64,000 nt of DNA from Streptomyces sp. MNU76 (lineage in GTDB: Bacteria; Actinomycetota; Actinomycetes; Streptomycetales; Streptomycetaceae). The position numbers and the translations under genes were made by a program. The notes below the pieces were generated by a model, which saw only the letters and a list, made by a program, of their open reading frames with translations, ran no database searches and was not told the origin of the DNA. The DNA is taken from assembly GCF_020982545.1 (NCBI RefSeq), contig NZ_JAJKLK010000001.1:744001-808000 (forward strand), in the 5' to 3' direction. This document shows positions 37,922 through 47,183 of this stretch, piece by piece. How positions within the stretch are numbered: position 1 is the first letter of the stretch; each line of letters opens with the position of its first letter.

Positions 37922-38099
37922 GCGGATCCCTGTCTTCTGCGTACGACCCGGACCGGTACGGCCCGAGCCTGGGGCTGCCGGGTGGGGCTGCCGGGTGGCG
38001 GGATGCCCTGGTCTACAGGCGGGTGGAGATGGACGGCAGCAGGTCCTGGAAGGTGCGGCCGGTGGCGGGTTCGCCGATGTGGCCTTCATCTGCCGGCCG

Positions 38100-39010
38100 C
38101 CGCCGGTGCGGTGGTCTTCGGCGGCGCGGCCAACAAGCTTCTGCGCAAGGTGGGCATCGAGCCCGTCGAGGAGTTGCACCACGGCGCCACCCTGGAGGAG
38201 CTCGGGCACCTGATCGGTGAGTCGCACGAGCAGGGGCAGTACCCAAGGACACGGCCGACCTGCTCGACCACGTCCTGGAGTTCTCCGATCGGACGCTGGA
38301 CGAGGTGATGGTCCCGCGTGCGGACGCCGTCTTCGTCCGTAGGGACGCCTCGGCCGCCGAGGCGGTCGAGCTGATCGCCAAGCACGGCCACTCCAACGAC
38401 CCGGTCCTCGGTGACCACCCCGACGACGTCGCGGGCGTCCTGGGCGTGCGCGAGCTGACCCATCTGCCCGCCGACGGCTTCGCCGCCGCCACGGCGGGTG
38501 CGCTCGCCCGGCGCCCACTGCTGCTGCCGGACACTCTGCCCCTGCCCGACGCGGTCGACCGGATGCGCGAGCGGGACGACGAGTTCGGGGTCGTCCTCGA
38601 CGAGCACAGCGGCGTCGCGGGAATTGTGACCTACGAGGACATCGCCGAGGAACTGGTGGGCGACATCGCCGATGAAACCGACACCGTGACCGAGATCGCC
38701 GTCGCTGACGGTGGCGGCTGGCTGGTGGACGCCGGGCGCCGGGCGCCGCCTGGACGAGGTGGCCGAAGCCACCGGCATCGAGCTGCCCGGGGACGACGAC
38801 TACGACACGATGGCCGGCCTGATCGTGGACCGTCTCGGCCGCTTCCCGGCCATGGGCGACCGGCTGACCCTGGACATGCCCGACGGCGGCCGCGCGGTCA
38901 TCGACGCACGCACCCTCGACCGGCATGTACCGGACCGGGTCCGCCTTGAGCGGCTGCCCGTGCGTGAGCGCGAGGAGGAACGGAGTCGGAGGCAGGCGAG
39001 GACGAACCTC
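38100..39010 (+). pseudogene. CorC/HlyC-type CBS-domain membrane protein, decayed
   Basis: Three frames together give AVVFGGAANKLLRKVGIEPV, EELHHGATLEELGHLIGESH (end of the DUF21 membrane domain and linker), then DEVMVPRADAVFVRRDASAA, GVLGVRELTHLPADGF and FGVVLDEHSGVAGIVTYEDI (the CBS pair), and TMAGLIVDRLGRFPAMGDRL (transporter-associated C-terminal domain). Most of DUF21 with its membrane helices is missing at the 5' end, and frame changes occur near 38245 and 38745. The family is linked to Mg/Co transport. Confidence 0.75.
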
Positions 39011-39037
39011 GGCCTGCTCAGCGGCACTGCCATCGTT

Positions 39038-39706
39038 CTACGCCGCGGTCAGCGTCGCAAAGACCACGACATTTCCCTGGTAGCCGGTTTCTTCGGCGTA
39101 TGGACCCCCACAGGTGATGACGCGCAGTTCGGGCCGGTGGGAACTGCCGTAGACCTTCTCGTCCGGAAACGCCTTCTTGTCGTAGAGCTCCACAGCGTCG
39201 ACCGAGAAGACGGCTGTCCGCCGGTCTGACCTGATGATCTCGATGGTGTCGCCCTTGGCTAGTTCTCCGAGGCGGTGGAAGACTCCGGGGCCTTGCGGCG
39301 TGTCCACGTGTCCCGCAGTGACGGCTGTGCCGACTGAGCCAGGAGGTGTACCGGCTCCATACCACCCGGCAAAGCCGGGCATATTGGCCGATGGTGGGCG
39401 CAGTGCTCCTGTGTCGTTGAGGCTCAGTTCCGTCATTGGGGCATTCACGCCGATGGCGGGAATTCGCAGCCGGACTGGAGCCGACGGGGGCAGGGGCGGC
39501 ACAGAGGGATACCGGGTCGAGGCGGTGCTGCTGTTCCCGGGGGGCGCGGAGGAGGAGAAGGACTGCGCGGCCGAAGGTTGCGGAGGCCGTTCGCCTCGGA
39601 GCGCCGTGATCACCAGCACCATGCCCGCCAGTAGAGCGTAGGCGAGAAGTTTGGCGGACGGGGTGGACGAGGGGGAAGGGCCGCAGGGCTCGTACCTCGA
39701 TTCCAT
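39038..39706 (-). CDS. Class F-type sortase
   Basis: 222 residues from ATG 39706. One N-terminal membrane helix (KLLAYALLAGMVLVITAL) places the enzyme outside the membrane, followed by a Ser/Pro-rich linker and the sortase barrel: PVRLRIPAIGVNAPMTELSL, the catalytic His in AVTAGHVDTPQGPGVF, the catalytic Cys in LRVITCGGPYAEETG. Sortases join proteins to the cell wall by cutting a C-terminal signal. It lies 79 bp after the secreted-protein gene at 39786-40292 on the same strand and is probably co-transcribed with it. Confidence 0.85.
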   Translation of the reverse strand: MESRYEPCGPSPSSTPSAKLLAYALLAGMVLVITALRGERPPQPSAAQSFSSSAPPGNSSTASTRYPSVPPLPPSAPVRLRIPAIGVNAPMTELSLNDTGALRPPSANMPGFAGWYGAGTPPGSVGTAVTAGHVDTPQGPGVFHRLGELAKGDTIEIIRSDRRTAVFSVDAVELYDKKAFPDEKVYGSSHRPELRVITCGGPYAEETGYQGNVVVFATLTAA

Positions 39707-39785
39707 CGCTGTGGAGCCTCCGCTTCGCGATGATCCCCCCAGCCCCCGGACACGGGCATGGGAGCTGGGCCGGCAGGGCAGAGCG

Positions 39786-40292
39786 TCAAACGCGGGCACC
39801 GGTCGGGGAGCGGCGCATCTTGATCACGCCGCCGGCGGCGGCTCCGGCGAGCAGCACCGCGCCGAGGGCAAGTTGCGTGCCCTTGTCGTTCGCCGCCCCG
39901 AAACCAGCGTCGATCGCGCCGCTGGGGTTGCCGGCGCCGACCCAGTATGTGCCCGTGATCTTGACGCGCGGCGGGCACTTCAGGGTGACGGTGTAACCGC
40001 CGGCCTCGGTGCCGCCCGGGACCTTGAATTCGCCGGTCAGTACACCCTCCCGGTCGCCTGGAAGGAGGTGAAACTTGCCTCCTGCCTCAGACTCGCCCTT
40101 CCCATAGGTCTCCGAGCCACAGGCTCTGGTGCTGACTGTGACGGTGGAGCCTGGGGCGGCGTGGCGCGGGCTGATGTGCATATTCGGATCACCGGTGGGG
40201 CCGTTCGCGGCTGCCGCGGCCGGGCTCGAGAGGCCGACAATACCGAGAACGAAACCGATGCCGATGCCGGCGCCTGCCCACTTGATACGCAT
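39786..40292 (-). CDS. Secreted, membrane-anchored protein, possible sortase partner
   Basis: 168 residues from ATG 40292, with TCGGAGGAA upstream. Signal peptide MRIKWAGAGIGIGFVLGIVG, cut near SPAAAA. The middle is a beta-rich domain (RHAAPGSTVTVSTRACGSET, GGYTVTLKCPPRVKITGTYW) with two cysteines. The C-terminus has a helix (LALGAVLLAGAAAGGVIK) and basic residues (MRRSPTGARV), as in wall-sorted proteins, but no LPxTG-like motif. Family function unknown; similar small proteins beside class F sortases occur in Streptomyces. Confidence 0.75.
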   Translation of the reverse strand: MRIKWAGAGIGIGFVLGIVGLSSPAAAAANGPTGDPNMHISPRHAAPGSTVTVSTRACGSETYGKGESEAGGKFHLLPGDREGVLTGEFKVPGGTEAGGYTVTLKCPPRVKITGTYWVGAGNPSGAIDAGFGAANDKGTQLALGAVLLAGAAAGGVIKMRRSPTGARV

Positions 40293-40739
40293 GAAGTTCC
40301 TCCGAGAAGCAGTGGCCGGCCGGAGTGCGCGGCGTCTTGTTGTGCTCCGCTCATGAGGAAACCGACGGACCGTCAGGGCTGCAACCCACATACGGACAGA
40401 TGGGCCATCCGGCCAGGCCCAGCGGCCGCACTCCTTTGATCATTTATGCAGGTGAGCGCTCCTGAGGGCGATTTCGGAAGAAAGCACCGCACGGGCGACG
40501 AAGGGGCTGGTGTCCCTTCGGGGTGATCTTGGAAAAGCGCAGGACGCCCTGTGGCTGCCTCTGCCGTCATACATCCTCCTGCGCGGCGCGTGACCGTGAA
40601 GCCCCCTGGGACGCTGATATGACCTCATCCCGCGAGGCCAAGGTCTCGCCCGTTTCCTCGGCCGACGAGAAGCTTGCGCGGCGGGAGGAGCAGAACGCGT
40701 CGTCGCCGAGGATGTCGTCGGCTGGGTCCCGGGGCGACC
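40293..40739. other. Gap upstream of IS5 debris
   Basis: No gene that I can support. The right part (from about 40440) may be the 5' end of the IS5-type remnant that becomes recognisable at 40740. Confidence 0.4.
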
Positions 40740-41100
40740 GATGTGAGTGGACCGCCGCCCGTGTCTGGGCGAAGCTGCACCGCCTCGTCCTCGACGAGCT
40801 GGGTTCGCGCGGAGATCTGGACTGGCCGCGCTGCGCGATCGACTCCGTGAACATGCGGGCCCTGAAAGGGGGGGCCTGACAGGTCCGAATCCTGTCGACC
40901 GGGGCAAGAAGGGCTCGAAGATCCACTTGATCACCGAGCGGACCGGTTTACCCCTCTCGATCGGGATCTCCGGCGCGAACCTGCACGACAGCCAGGCACT
41001 TGAGTCGCTCGTACGCGGCATCCCGCCGATCCGATCGCGGCGCGGCCCACGCAGATGACGGCCCGCCAAGCTGCACGCGGACAAGGGCTACGACTACGTG
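40740..41100 (+). pseudogene. IS5-type transposase remnant
   Basis: CEWTAARVWAKLHRLVLDEL, DLDWPRCAIDSVNMRALKGG (first Asp of the DDE set), then after a frame change DRGKKGSKIHLITERTGLPL, SIGISGANLHDSQALESLVR and AKLHADKGYDY (second Asp). Stops and frameshifts separate the pieces and the 3' third is missing. It differs from the IS5-type element at 41835. Confidence 0.75.
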
Positions 41101-41317
41101 AGGAGAAGACTCATGACGACGAGTGAGGTTGTCATAGCAGCGAGGCTGAGGTGGCCAAGGAGCGCGGCCACAGCCTGCACCTCGCGCCGCGACCTCCTTC
41201 AAGGAGGAACGGAAGCCAAGTTGTTGGCCGAAGCCTGAGCTGCCGGAGCCCCAGCCCTCCAACTGATCCTGCGATGAGGAGGCTTGGCTTGATAGAGCGA
41301 CGGAATGATGTGTGACC

Positions 41318-41530
41318 TGCGAAAACAGCCGGTGAAACTCTGTTCCCGGCGCCAGGGGCGTGAGCCTCTTCGCACTGGAATGGAAATCCGCTGCGGACGG
41401 GTTCGAAACCCACCTCCGAGCTGGCGTAATCGCCCGACAGGGTGGTGTGCTTGGCCCGTCCGGGACGGTGTCGGGACGCAGTTGGGACGCAAGGATAGGA
41501 ACAGAACGGCAAAGGCTGAGTAGCGGAGAC
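41318..41530 (+). repeat. att-flank repeat, copy C
   Basis: GGTGAAACTCTG...GTGAGCCTCTTCG hairpin region, ATGGAAATCCGCTGCGGACG and GAGCTGGCGTAATCG, then GGACGCAGTTGGGACGCAAG. The following 41547-41611 repeats the DNA that precedes attR (AAGGACCGCCAAGATCCTCA then AAGGACTCA) and stops exactly where tRNA sequence should begin. Confidence 0.6.
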
Positions 41531-41834
41531 ATAGTGCACCCCGTCTGACCAGTAAAAACGTCACGAACAGGCACTGATCGTCAAGGACCGCCAAGATCCT
41601 CAAAGGACTCAGAGGGCGTTTACGTAGTTCTATTCCGAAAAACGGCTTTCGTCGCTGCCCTGGTTCATGCTGGTTGCAGCCGTATGTGCAGTTCGTCTTC
41701 CCTTGGCACACGAACCCTGCGGTCCGTTTCACGCACTTCTGCTGCCGGAAGTCCGTCTGGTTTGAAGATGCGGGAGAACCGCCCGATGTTCATCGGAACA
41801 ACCCCTTCCGCACTATCCATGGCAACGGTACGGC

Positions 41835-42522
41835 GTGAGCCAGCGCAAGCCGTACCCCAGCGACCTGTCCGACGCCCGATGGGCCCTGATCGAGCCGACG
41901 TTGACGGCCTGGCGGAAAGCCCGGCTCGACCGCCGACCCACCGGCCAGCCGGTGAAAGTCGAACTCCGCGACGTGTTCAACGCAATTCTCTATCTGAACC
42001 GCACCGGAATCCCCTGGAAATACCTCCCGCACGACTTCCCCGGCCACGGCACCGTCTACTTCTACTACGCCGCCTGGCGCGATGAGGGAATCTTTGTCCA
42101 GCTCAATTACGACCTCACCCGCCCTGGCCCGAGTAAAGGAAGGACGCAAGCCCGAACCGACGGCCTCCGTCATCGACACCCAGAGCATCAAGACCTCCAC
42201 CAACGTGCCCGTGACCAGCCAGGGAACCGATGCGGCGAAGAAGATCGTGGGCCGGAAACGAGGGATCCTCACCGACACGATCGGCCTGATCCTCGCCGTG
42301 ACCGTCACCGCCGCCAGCCTCTCCGAGAACGTCCTGGGAATACGCCTCCTCGACCAAGCCAAAAGCGCCTACCCCACCATCGCCAAGAGCTGGGTCGACA
42401 CCGGCTTCAAGAAGGCCGTCGTGGAGCACGGCGCGAACCTCGGAATCGACGTCGAAGTCGTCGACAAGAACCCTGGGACCCGCGGCTTTCACGTCCTGAA
42501 AAGGCGCTGGGTAGTGGAACGA
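41835..42522 (+). pseudogene. IS5-type transposase, 5' part (split by introns)
   Basis: GTG 41835 opens the first frame (SQRKPYPSDLSDARWALIEP, GIPWKYLPHDFPGHGTVYFY). A second overlapping frame carries the catalytic half (ASVIDTQSIKTSTN with the first Asp, TDTIGLILAVTVTAASLSEN, SWVDTGFKKAVVEHG, then GFHVLKRRWVVER). Two overlapping frames (near 42085-42125) are usual for the IS427 group, where a ribosomal frameshift makes the full protein. The text breaks at ...VVER exactly where the intron begins and resumes at 47118 with PTSWLSGYRRLSPRYERH before a TAG. Confidence 0.8.
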
Positions 42523-44700
42523 GTGCGCCGTGAGGCGCTTGTTGATCGAGTGGAGGTGAAAGACCTGCACCAACCTGCTGTCGCAGCAGTGGGGTTGAAG
42601 CTGAGGGCAGCCTGATCCGGGAGGTGCCGGGGAGGGCGGGAAGCAGCCCTGACAAAGCCGGGGCGGGGCCAGGACCGTCAGATGGCCGTGTGCCCGGCGA
42701 GCATGACGGAGAGGTGTACGAGAGGAACCGGTGTGTGAAGCCTCGTAACGAATTCCCACCAGCTCGAACCTGACGGATCTGGGCTGGGTGCGGTGCGCGT
42801 CTGCCATCTGCTCGGGCAGGCGACTTGCGCGGAGGTCTCGTTCGCCGCCGCGCAAGGCCACGGTGAAGGACTGCGGCGTAGCCGTGGCGATGCCGCCGGG
42901 GTATAGCCGGGCGCCTCCTCCGACAAGCGATCACAAGTGAACACGGGAACCGTCCCGGTCCCGCCGCGGGCCGCGCATCCGGCGCGGACATCCGGGCTGG
43001 GTCCACCGTCGGCCGAACGGTCCGGGATGGGGCGGAGCCGCCGTAGTAGTCCGAGCGCGGGAAAGCCGCGTACATGGCGAAGGGCGGCAGCAGGTAACGA
43101 GTGGAAGGGGACTGCAATGCCCGAAGACGCCGGAGTGGAGACTCCGGCCGTGCAGCGCGACGTGCCGGTGGTGCGGCCGCTGCAGGTACGGGAGATGCAG
43201 ACCAAGCTGCACCGCTGGGCGGCGGCCGATCCCGGCTGCCGCTTCGATGATCTGTACCACCTGGTATGCGACCGCAGGTTCCTCGCACGTGCGTGGGACC
43301 GGGTCGCCGGCAACACCGGTGCCCGCACCGCCGGCGTGGACCGGGCCACGGCCCGCACCATCGCCGAGCAGGTGGGCGTGGAGGTGTTCCTGGACCAGCT
43401 GCGCGAGCAGCTTCGGCAGCGGACGTTCCGCCCGCTGCCGGTACGCGAGCGGATGATCCCCAAGCACGGCGGGAAACTGAGGAGTCTCGGCATCCCGACC
43501 GTGGCCGACCGCGTAGTCCAGGCGACGCTGAAACTGGTGCTGGAACCCATCTTTGAGGCTGACTTCACGCCGGTCTCCTACGGGTTCCGCCCCAACCGGA
43601 GGGCGCACGACGCGATCGCCGAGATCCACTTCTGGGGCACCCAAGGCTACCGCCAGGTCCTGGACGCGGACATCGAGGCGTGCTTCGACTCGATCGACCA
43701 CACGGCCCTCATGGACCGGGTGCGTTCCCGAGTCAAGGACAAGCGCGTGCTCGCCCTGGTCAAGGCGTTCCTGAAGGCCGGAATCCTGCGGGAGACCGGG
43801 ACAATGGAGCCATCCGAGACCGGCACCCCGCAAGGCGGGATCCTCTCTCCGCTGCTGGCCAACATCGCGCTGTCCGCGCTCGATGAGCACGTGATGGGGC
43901 CGTGGAAGCCAGGCGGGACGATGTCCAGCGACTCGCGACGCTTCACGCGGGTGGCCAAGAACCTGCCGAACTGGCGGATCGTGCGCTACGCGGACGACTT
44001 CGTCGTGCTCGTCAGGGGCGAACGCCACCACGTCGAGGCGCTGAGAACGGAGATCGGCGAGGTCCTGGCCCCGCTCGGACTGCACCTGTCGAAGTCCAAG
44101 ACGCGCGTGGTGCACATGGCCGACGGGTTCGACTTCCTCGGCTTCCACATCAAGTGGATGCGCAAACGGGGAACGGACAAGCACTACGTCTACACCTTCA
44201 TCGCGGACAAGCCAGTCCGTGAACTGAGGCGGAAGATCCGGGCGCTGACCCACCGGAGGTCACAGGTCCCCTTCGCCGCCGTGCTGTCGAGGATCAACCA
44301 GATCCTTCGCGGCTGGGCCAACTACTTCAAGCACGCCGTCGCCAAGCACACGTTCAACACCTTGCGGTCGTTCGTGTGGTGGCGGGTGGTCAACATGATC
44401 ACGTATCGGCGGCGCATGACGTGGTCGGCCCTGCGCCGACAGTTCAAGGGCCCCTCGGGCTGGCGGCAGATTGCCCTGGACGGAGTCATGTTGTTCAACA
44501 TCGCCGCGGTGACGGTCACCCGCTACCGCTGGCGCGGCTTGAACATCCCGACACCGTGGACCGCATAGATCATCGAGCCAACGGCAGGAACCTGTGGAGA
44601 GCCGGATGCGGTGAGAGTCGCACGTCCGGTTCGGTGAGCGGCCCGGGGAAACGGAGTCGGAGAAATCCGACCACCGCGTCCCGGGCCGACTCTCCAGTAT
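42523..44700 (+). mobile_element. Group II intron A
   Basis: Begins GTGCGCC (consensus GTGYG) directly after the codons VVER of the IS5-type transposase and ends ...CCAGTAT, an AY end. Domain V (GAGCCGGATGCGGTGAGAGT then CGCACGTCCGGTTC) lies at about 44593-44626, and a domain VI stem (GCCCGGG...CCCGGGC) follows. The intron encodes its own maturase. About 2178 nt. Confidence 0.88.
43117..44568 (+). CDS. ltrA: Group II intron A reverse transcriptase/maturase
   Basis: 483 residues from ATG 43117 behind GGAAGGGGA. It helps the intron fold for splicing and copies it at new sites. RT blocks: RPLPVRERMIPKHGGKLRSL, GIPTVADRVVQATLKLVLEP, DFTPVSYGFRPNRRAHDAIA, RQVLDADIEACFDSIDHTAL, GTPQGGILSPLLANIALSAL and the active site RIVRYADDFVVLV (YADD). 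The maturase X domain follows (VPFAAVLSRINQILRGWANY). No C-terminal HNH endonuclease domain is visible, unlike intron B. The frame is intact. Confidence 0.92.
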   Translation: MPEDAGVETPAVQRDVPVVRPLQVREMQTKLHRWAAADPGCRFDDLYHLVCDRRFLARAWDRVAGNTGARTAGVDRATARTIAEQVGVEVFLDQLREQLRQRTFRPLPVRERMIPKHGGKLRSLGIPTVADRVVQATLKLVLEPIFEADFTPVSYGFRPNRRAHDAIAEIHFWGTQGYRQVLDADIEACFDSIDHTALMDRVRSRVKDKRVLALVKAFLKAGILRETGTMEPSETGTPQGGILSPLLANIALSALDEHVMGPWKPGGTMSSDSRRFTRVAKNLPNWRIVRYADDFVVLVRGERHHVEALRTEIGEVLAPLGLHLSKSKTRVVHMADGFDFLGFHIKWMRKRGTDKHYVYTFIADKPVRELRRKIRALTHRRSQVPFAAVLSRINQILRGWANYFKHAVAKHTFNTLRSFVWWRVVNMITYRRRMTWSALRRQFKGPSGWRQIALDGVMLFNIAAVTVTRYRWRGLNIPTPWTA

Positions 44701-47117
44701 GTGCGCCACGAGGCGCCCTGTTTGTATCCCCGGCTCAGCCGGGAGGAACTCGGAAGGAGGTTCCTGGGCCGAATGACTCACCTGGATCCGAAAGGCGAAG
44801 GGGACAAGAGCATGTCAGCAAACCGGTGACTGGGCCCAATTGTCAGGGACGGTGTGCCGGGCGGCCCGCGCGATATGGCGAAGACTGCATTGTTTGAAGC
44901 CCAATCTCCAGAAGATGCAAGTTCCCATCCGTCGGAAAGACAGTTGAAACCGACGCCACGCCTGCACTGGCTTCTATTGTTGGCCGGTGCAACTTCCGGG
45001 CGGTGGAGCGATGTCCAGCGAGGACATTCAAGGAGATGAGTGGGACGCCTGTGTCGCGCTAGCACGTACAGACAGGGACGAACGTGGGATCGCCTACGGG
45101 ACGCGAGTCCTATGGCGACGGAGGCCCCGTAGTAGTCGCCGGAGTGACGCCCGGCCGGGGAGGACGGGAAAGCCGCCCGCAGGGCGAAGGGGGCCAGGTG
45201 ATTCGGACACCCGGATATGGGGAGGTATGCGAAATGCAGAGCGCCGCAACGGTGCTGGGTGTCCTGCGTGAGCGCGGCAGGCGCCATCTGCCGTGCAATG
45301 AGCTGTATCGACAGTTGTTCAACCCGCAGTTGTATCTGCTGGCCTACGGTCGTATCTATGCCAACCACGGCGCGATGACGCCCGGGGCCACGCCGGAATC
45401 CGTGGACGGCATGTCCCAGCGGAAGATCGACCGGATCATCGAGGCGATGCGCCATGAGCGCTACCGCTTCCGGCCGGTTCGACGCGTGCACATCCCGAAG
45501 AAGAACGGAAGCACGCGCCCTCTTGGGCTGCCGACCTGGTCGGACAAGCTCGTCGGGGAGGTGGTCCGCTTGCTCTTGGAGGCGTACTACGAGCCGACGT
45601 TCTCCGACCGATCGCATGGATTTCGTCCCCGAAGGGGCTGCCACACCGCGCTGCGGGAGGTGGCCCACACCTGGACCGGGACGTCCTGGTTCATCGAAGG
45701 GGACATCGCCGACTGCTTCGGCAGCCTGGATCACCAGGTCCTGCTGTCGATCCTCGGCGAGAAGATCCATGACCAGCGGTTCCTGCGGCTGGTGCGCAAC
45801 ATGCTGACAGCCGGATACCTGGAGGACTGGAAATGGGGAGCCACGCTCTCCGGAGCGCCGCAAGGCGGAGTGGCCTCCCCGATCCTGTCCAACATCTATC
45901 TGCACAAGTTGGACGAGTTCGTCGAGAAGGTTCTGATCCCGGAGTGCACCCGTGGAGAGCGCCGGGCTCGTAACCCGGCGTATTTGGAGTTGCAAAATCT
46001 GCTGGCGAAAGCCCGCCGGCGCGGTGACCGGCCTGAGGCCCGGACATTGCGTCAGCGGATGGTGAGCCTGCCGAGCGCGGATCCCAACGATCCGTCATAT
46101 CGCAGGCTTCGCTATGTCCGCTACGCAGACGACCACCTCCTCGGATTTACCGGACCGAAAGCCGAGGCCGAGCAGATCAAGCATCGCCTGGCCGAGTTCC
46201 TGCGTGACGAACTCAAGCTGGAACTCTCCCAGGAGAAGACGCTGGTAACCCACGCCCGTACCCGGGCGGCACGGTTTCTCGGTTACGAGATCACGACCCA
46301 GCACAACGACACGAAGAAGACCGGCCGCTACCGCAGGGTGAATGGCCAGATCGCCCTTCGTGTCCCCAGGGACGTGATCAAAGCCAAATGCGATCCCTAC
46401 CTCGCCCGCGGAAAGCCCGCGAAGCGAACGGAACTGACCAACGGCAGCGATCACGCGATCGTCGCCACGTTCGGAGCCGTCTACCGGGGCATCGTCCAGT
46501 ACTACCTGCTTGCCGGAGACGTCTTCCGGCTGCACCGGCTGCAATGGGTGATGGAGACCTCCATGCTCAAGACCCTTGCGGGCAAGCACCGTTCGACCGT
46601 GACGAAGATGGCCGCCAGGCACAAGGCCAGAATCGACACGCCCAACGGGCCCCGAGTCTGCTTCGAGGCCCGCATCGAGCGGGAGAACAGGAAGCCGCTG
46701 GTGGCGCGGTTCGGTGGCATCCCTCTCCAGCAGCAGCGGTCGGCGAAGGTCGTCGACCGTCGGCCTGTCTGGGTGGACTATCCGCAGAAGGAGCTGATCA
46801 CCCGGCTCCTGGCGGACACGTGCGAGGTCTGCGGGGCCACCGGTGATGTCCAGGTGCATCACGTCCGAGCCCTTGCCGATCTCGCCCGTGCCGGATGGCC
46901 GCCGTCCGACTGGGCGCGCGTCATGCTCGACCGGCGGCGCAAGACCCTTGTGGCCTGCGCTGCCTGCCATGACCGTATCCACGAGGCACGAACGGCCAGA
47001 TCACCCACGCCGTGATCACTGGAGAGCCGGATGACAGGGAAACCGTCATGTCCGGTTCGGCGGGAGGCCGCGCGGAAAAGGACCTGCCACGGGCAGGCAC
47101 CTCGCCGCGCGGCCGAC
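44701..47117 (+). mobile_element. Group II intron B, abutting intron A
   Basis: Starts GTGCGCCACGAGGCGCCCTG at the base after intron A. Domain V (GAGCCGGATGACAGGGAAAC then CGTCATGTCCGGTTC) is at about 47023-47058; the domain VI stem GGCCGCGCGG/CCGCGCGGCC follows. Taking the 3' end at ...CCGAC (AY) leaves CCAACCTCCTGG, which continues the transposase as PTSWL. About 2417 nt. Confidence 0.85.
45234..47015 (+). CDS. ltrA: Group II intron B reverse transcriptase/maturase with HNH endonuclease
   Basis: 593 residues from ATG 45234 (GGGGAGG upstream). RT blocks: RPVRRVHIPKKNGSTRPLGL, PTFSDRSHGFRPRRGCHTAL, WFIEGDIADCFGSLDHQVLL, GAPQGGVASPILSNIYLHKL and the active site LRYVRYADDHLLGF (YADD). A long insertion between blocks 5 and 6 is typical of this group. 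Maturase domain near 380-500 (AIVATFGAVYRGIVQYYLLA). The C-terminus is an HNH nuclease with CEVCGATGDVQVHHVRALAD and ACAACHDRIHEAR, which would nick the second strand during homing. Frame intact. Only distantly similar to the intron A protein. Confidence 0.92.
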   Translation: MQSAATVLGVLRERGRRHLPCNELYRQLFNPQLYLLAYGRIYANHGAMTPGATPESVDGMSQRKIDRIIEAMRHERYRFRPVRRVHIPKKNGSTRPLGLPTWSDKLVGEVVRLLLEAYYEPTFSDRSHGFRPRRGCHTALREVAHTWTGTSWFIEGDIADCFGSLDHQVLLSILGEKIHDQRFLRLVRNMLTAGYLEDWKWGATLSGAPQGGVASPILSNIYLHKLDEFVEKVLIPECTRGERRARNPAYLELQNLLAKARRRGDRPEARTLRQRMVSLPSADPNDPSYRRLRYVRYADDHLLGFTGPKAEAEQIKHRLAEFLRDELKLELSQEKTLVTHARTRAARFLGYEITTQHNDTKKTGRYRRVNGQIALRVPRDVIKAKCDPYLARGKPAKRTELTNGSDHAIVATFGAVYRGIVQYYLLAGDVFRLHRLQWVMETSMLKTLAGKHRSTVTKMAARHKARIDTPNGPRVCFEARIERENRKPLVARFGGIPLQQQRSAKVVDRRPVWVDYPQKELITRLLADTCEVCGATGDVQVHHVRALADLARAGWPPSDWARVMLDRRRKTLVACAACHDRIHEARTARSPTP

Positions 47118-47183
47118 CCAACCTCCTGGCTGTCCGGCTATCGCAGACTCAGCCCACGTTACGAGCGCCATTCCCGCAACTAG
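47118..47183 (+). pseudogene. IS5-type transposase, 3' part
   Basis: Reads PTSWLSGYRRLSPRYERHSR then N and TAG. It continues the reading broken at 42522 (VVER|PTSWL; relatives have ERTNxWLxGYRRL). The last residues of the family (YLAFLGLAAALC) are lost where the next element begins. Confidence 0.75.

Larger units (their letters stand above)
41612..47183 (+). mobile_element. IS5-type element interrupted by two group II introns
   Basis: Left limit is inferred from the break in the att-flank homology at GGACTCA/GAGGGCGTTTACG. The right end is cut by the IS701-type element at 47184, so no inverted-repeat pair can be confirmed. Removing 42523-47117 rejoins the transposase reading. Confidence 0.7.

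Noticed and set aside
37448..38926. 492-residue minus-strand protein
   Set aside because: The upstream two thirds is antisense to the CBS-protein remnant; the TatA-like start at 37921 has the expected N-terminal helix.
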